In this document: in pieces, positions 36,912 to 37,796 of the stretch
Layout: the number at the start of each line of letters is the position of its first letter
Numbering within the stretch: the stretch's first letter is position 1
DNA from: JAYTUJ01 sp043744615
GTDB lineage: Bacteria; Patescibacteriota; Minisyncoccia; Phycocordibacterales; CAIRYW01
Length of the DNA: 37,796 bases
Reading direction: 5' to 3'
NCBI GenBank assembly: GCA_043744615.1
Contig: JAYTUJ010000005.1
Coordinates: 1-37,796 of the forward strand
Made by a program: the position numbers and the translations under genes
Notes under the pieces: model-generated
Database searches by the model: none
Seen by the model: only the letters and a program-made list of their open reading frames with translations
What the model was told of the DNA's origin: nothing

Positions 36912-37796
36912 ATGCATCATTTTATAAAAGTAACCGAACATTATTTAGCGTCGATAGGAGTATTTGGATATGTTGTTATTTTTATTATTGCTCTTCTTGA
37001 ATCAACCCCTTTCATAGGAACACTTGTTCCTGGTGCCACCCTCATTGGTTTTGCTGGGTTTCTTGCATCACAAGGTTATTTTAGTTTTAGTCTTTTAGTC
37101 TTATTTTGTTCAATTGGCGCATTAACTGGGGATTTATTAGGTTTTTTTCTTGGAAAGAACGGTTCTCATTATTTTAAAAACGAAAACAAATTCTTAAAGC
37201 TTGAACACCTAAACAAAGGAGAAGCTTTTTTTAATAAACACGGCAAAAAAAGTATTTTTATTGCCCGTTTTATTGGGCCAATTCGAGCAATCGTTCCTTT
37301 TATTGCAGGACTCTCAAAAATGAAATTTCGTGAATTTATGTCATGGAACGCACTGAGTGCAATTTGTTGGGCATACGTCTATTTAGGAGTTGGCTACTTT
37401 TTTGGTAAAACTTTTGGCAAAATCGAAATTTGGATAACCCGAACAACAAGTTTAATTTTAATCTCTGCATTAATTTCTGGACTAATTATTTTTTACTATC
37501 GATTCATCCGAATACAACACATCAAAAAAGCAAACTTCTTAATCGCCTTAATATCGGTACTTATCTTTTTAACAATGAGTGCGTGCGTATTTTTAGGAAC
37601 TTCAACAAACAAACTTGATTTTTCTATCGTAGAAAACGTATCGCATATCAGAAGTACTTATGGGATCAGTCTTATGATGGCAATCACAAATCTTGGTGAC
37701 AAAATATTTATTATTGGAGCAACAATCATTCTTTCAATTGCACTTTTTTTACGAAAAAGAAAACAATTTTCGATTATACTTCTTGGATCAATCGCA
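36912..37796 (+). CDS. DedA-family membrane protein, probably fused to a PAP2 phosphatase domain (partial)
   Basis: The frame runs from ATG 36912 past the window end (295 codons seen). The DedA (SNARE-associated/VTT) domain includes ESTPFIGTLVPGATLIGFAGFLA, GALTGDLLGFFLGKNGS, FFNKHGKKSIFIARFIGPIRAIVPFIAGLSKM and FREFMSWNALSAICWAYVYLGVGYFFG. DedA proteins are probable lipid scramblases or undecaprenyl-phosphate flippases. After a connecting helix near residue 190, the segment DFSIVENVSHIRSTYGISLMMAITNLGD starts what looks like a PAP2 (lipid phosphatase) domain, as in known DedA-PAP2 fusions; the catalytic motifs would be outside. The role would be recycling of lipid carriers for the cell wall. 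Confidence 0.9.
   Translation, partial: MHHFIKVTEHYLASIGVFGYVVIFIIALLESTPFIGTLVPGATLIGFAGFLASQGYFSFSLLVLFCSIGALTGDLLGFFLGKNGSHYFKNENKFLKLEHLNKGEAFFNKHGKKSIFIARFIGPIRAIVPFIAGLSKMKFREFMSWNALSAICWAYVYLGVGYFFGKTFGKIEIWITRTTSLILISALISGLIIFYYRFIRIQHIKKANFLIALISVLIFLTMSACVFLGTSTNKLDFSIVENVSHIRSTYGISLMMAITNLGDKIFIIGATIILSIALFLRKRKQFSIILLGSIA

Noticed and set aside
1..37796. CRISPR array, rRNA genes or an integrase
   Set aside because: No regularly spaced direct repeats, no rRNA-like sequence and no recombinase motif were seen on either strand.
1..37796. UGA recoded as glycine, as in some CPR lineages
   Set aside because: UGA is used as a true stop (for example at 1780-1782), and conserved proteins end there with family-typical lengths, with no in-frame UGA inside long genes.

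Overview
The window is AT-rich and tightly packed. It looks like a chromosomal contig from a Patescibacteria/CPR bacterium, probably Parcubacteria-like. The grounds are small or trimmed versions of universal enzymes (SecA with a short helical wing, LigA with half of its zinc cysteines, a cysteine-free MutY-like protein), a complete Gram-negative-style type IV pilus locus in a streamlined genome, weak or absent Shine-Dalgarno sequences, and UGA used as a stop. The lineage is inferred from gene content; no rRNA is present to confirm it.

Layout. (1) 1-17282, almost all on the minus strand: housekeeping genes. These are obgE (cut by the window edge), a MYG1-family protein, two membrane proteins, an apparently inactivated paralogue of cofactor-independent phosphoglycerate mutase, glmS, a HAD phosphatase, a YvcK/CofD-like protein overlapping a small nucleotidyltransferase, secA, a 35-residue Lys/Ala histone-H1-like protein, murB, a His-rich membrane protein with a HEPN-like tail, gatA, gatC, a membrane protein and ligA. 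GlmS, YvcK and MurB connect to cell-wall precursor supply; GatC/GatA make Gln-tRNA(Gln) by transamidation. (2) 17313-28895, minus: a type IV pilus locus. In transcription order it holds pilM, pilN, pilO, a PilP-like gene, pilB, a single-domain response regulator, pilT, pilC, the major pilin, a second pilin, pilD and four further pilin-like proteins. With comF (28942, plus) next door this suggests surface attachment and DNA uptake. (3) 29568-35460: an accessory island after tRNA-Ser(GCU), mostly on the plus strand. It contains a 121-bp inverted-repeat element, a candidate structured RNA, tRNA-Ser-like genes with the rare anticodon ACU (one intact, one decayed), orphan membrane proteins, a Nudix-fold protein without a Nudix box, a DUF2019-like protein, a PemK/MazF toxin fragment and a frameshifted BRO-N gene. 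Next to it lies a tiny transcription unit with a clear promoter and terminator. (4) 35508-37796, plus: a Nudix hydrolase, a MutY-like glycosylase and a DedA protein running into a likely PAP2 domain (cut by the window edge).

Three observations stand out. First, at many transcription-unit starts a -10 box, often extended (TGN), lies only 5-9 nt before the ATG with no Shine-Dalgarno sequence, which points to widespread leaderless mRNAs. Second, the accessory island contains repeated tRNA-Ser(ACU)-like elements with a palindromic anticodon arm, each placed ahead of an orphan gene, which could be a tRNA-based cassette system. Third, the iPGM-like protein keeps the fold signature but has lost the catalytic serine and metal-binding motifs. 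All functional assignments come from reading motifs by eye; no searches were run.
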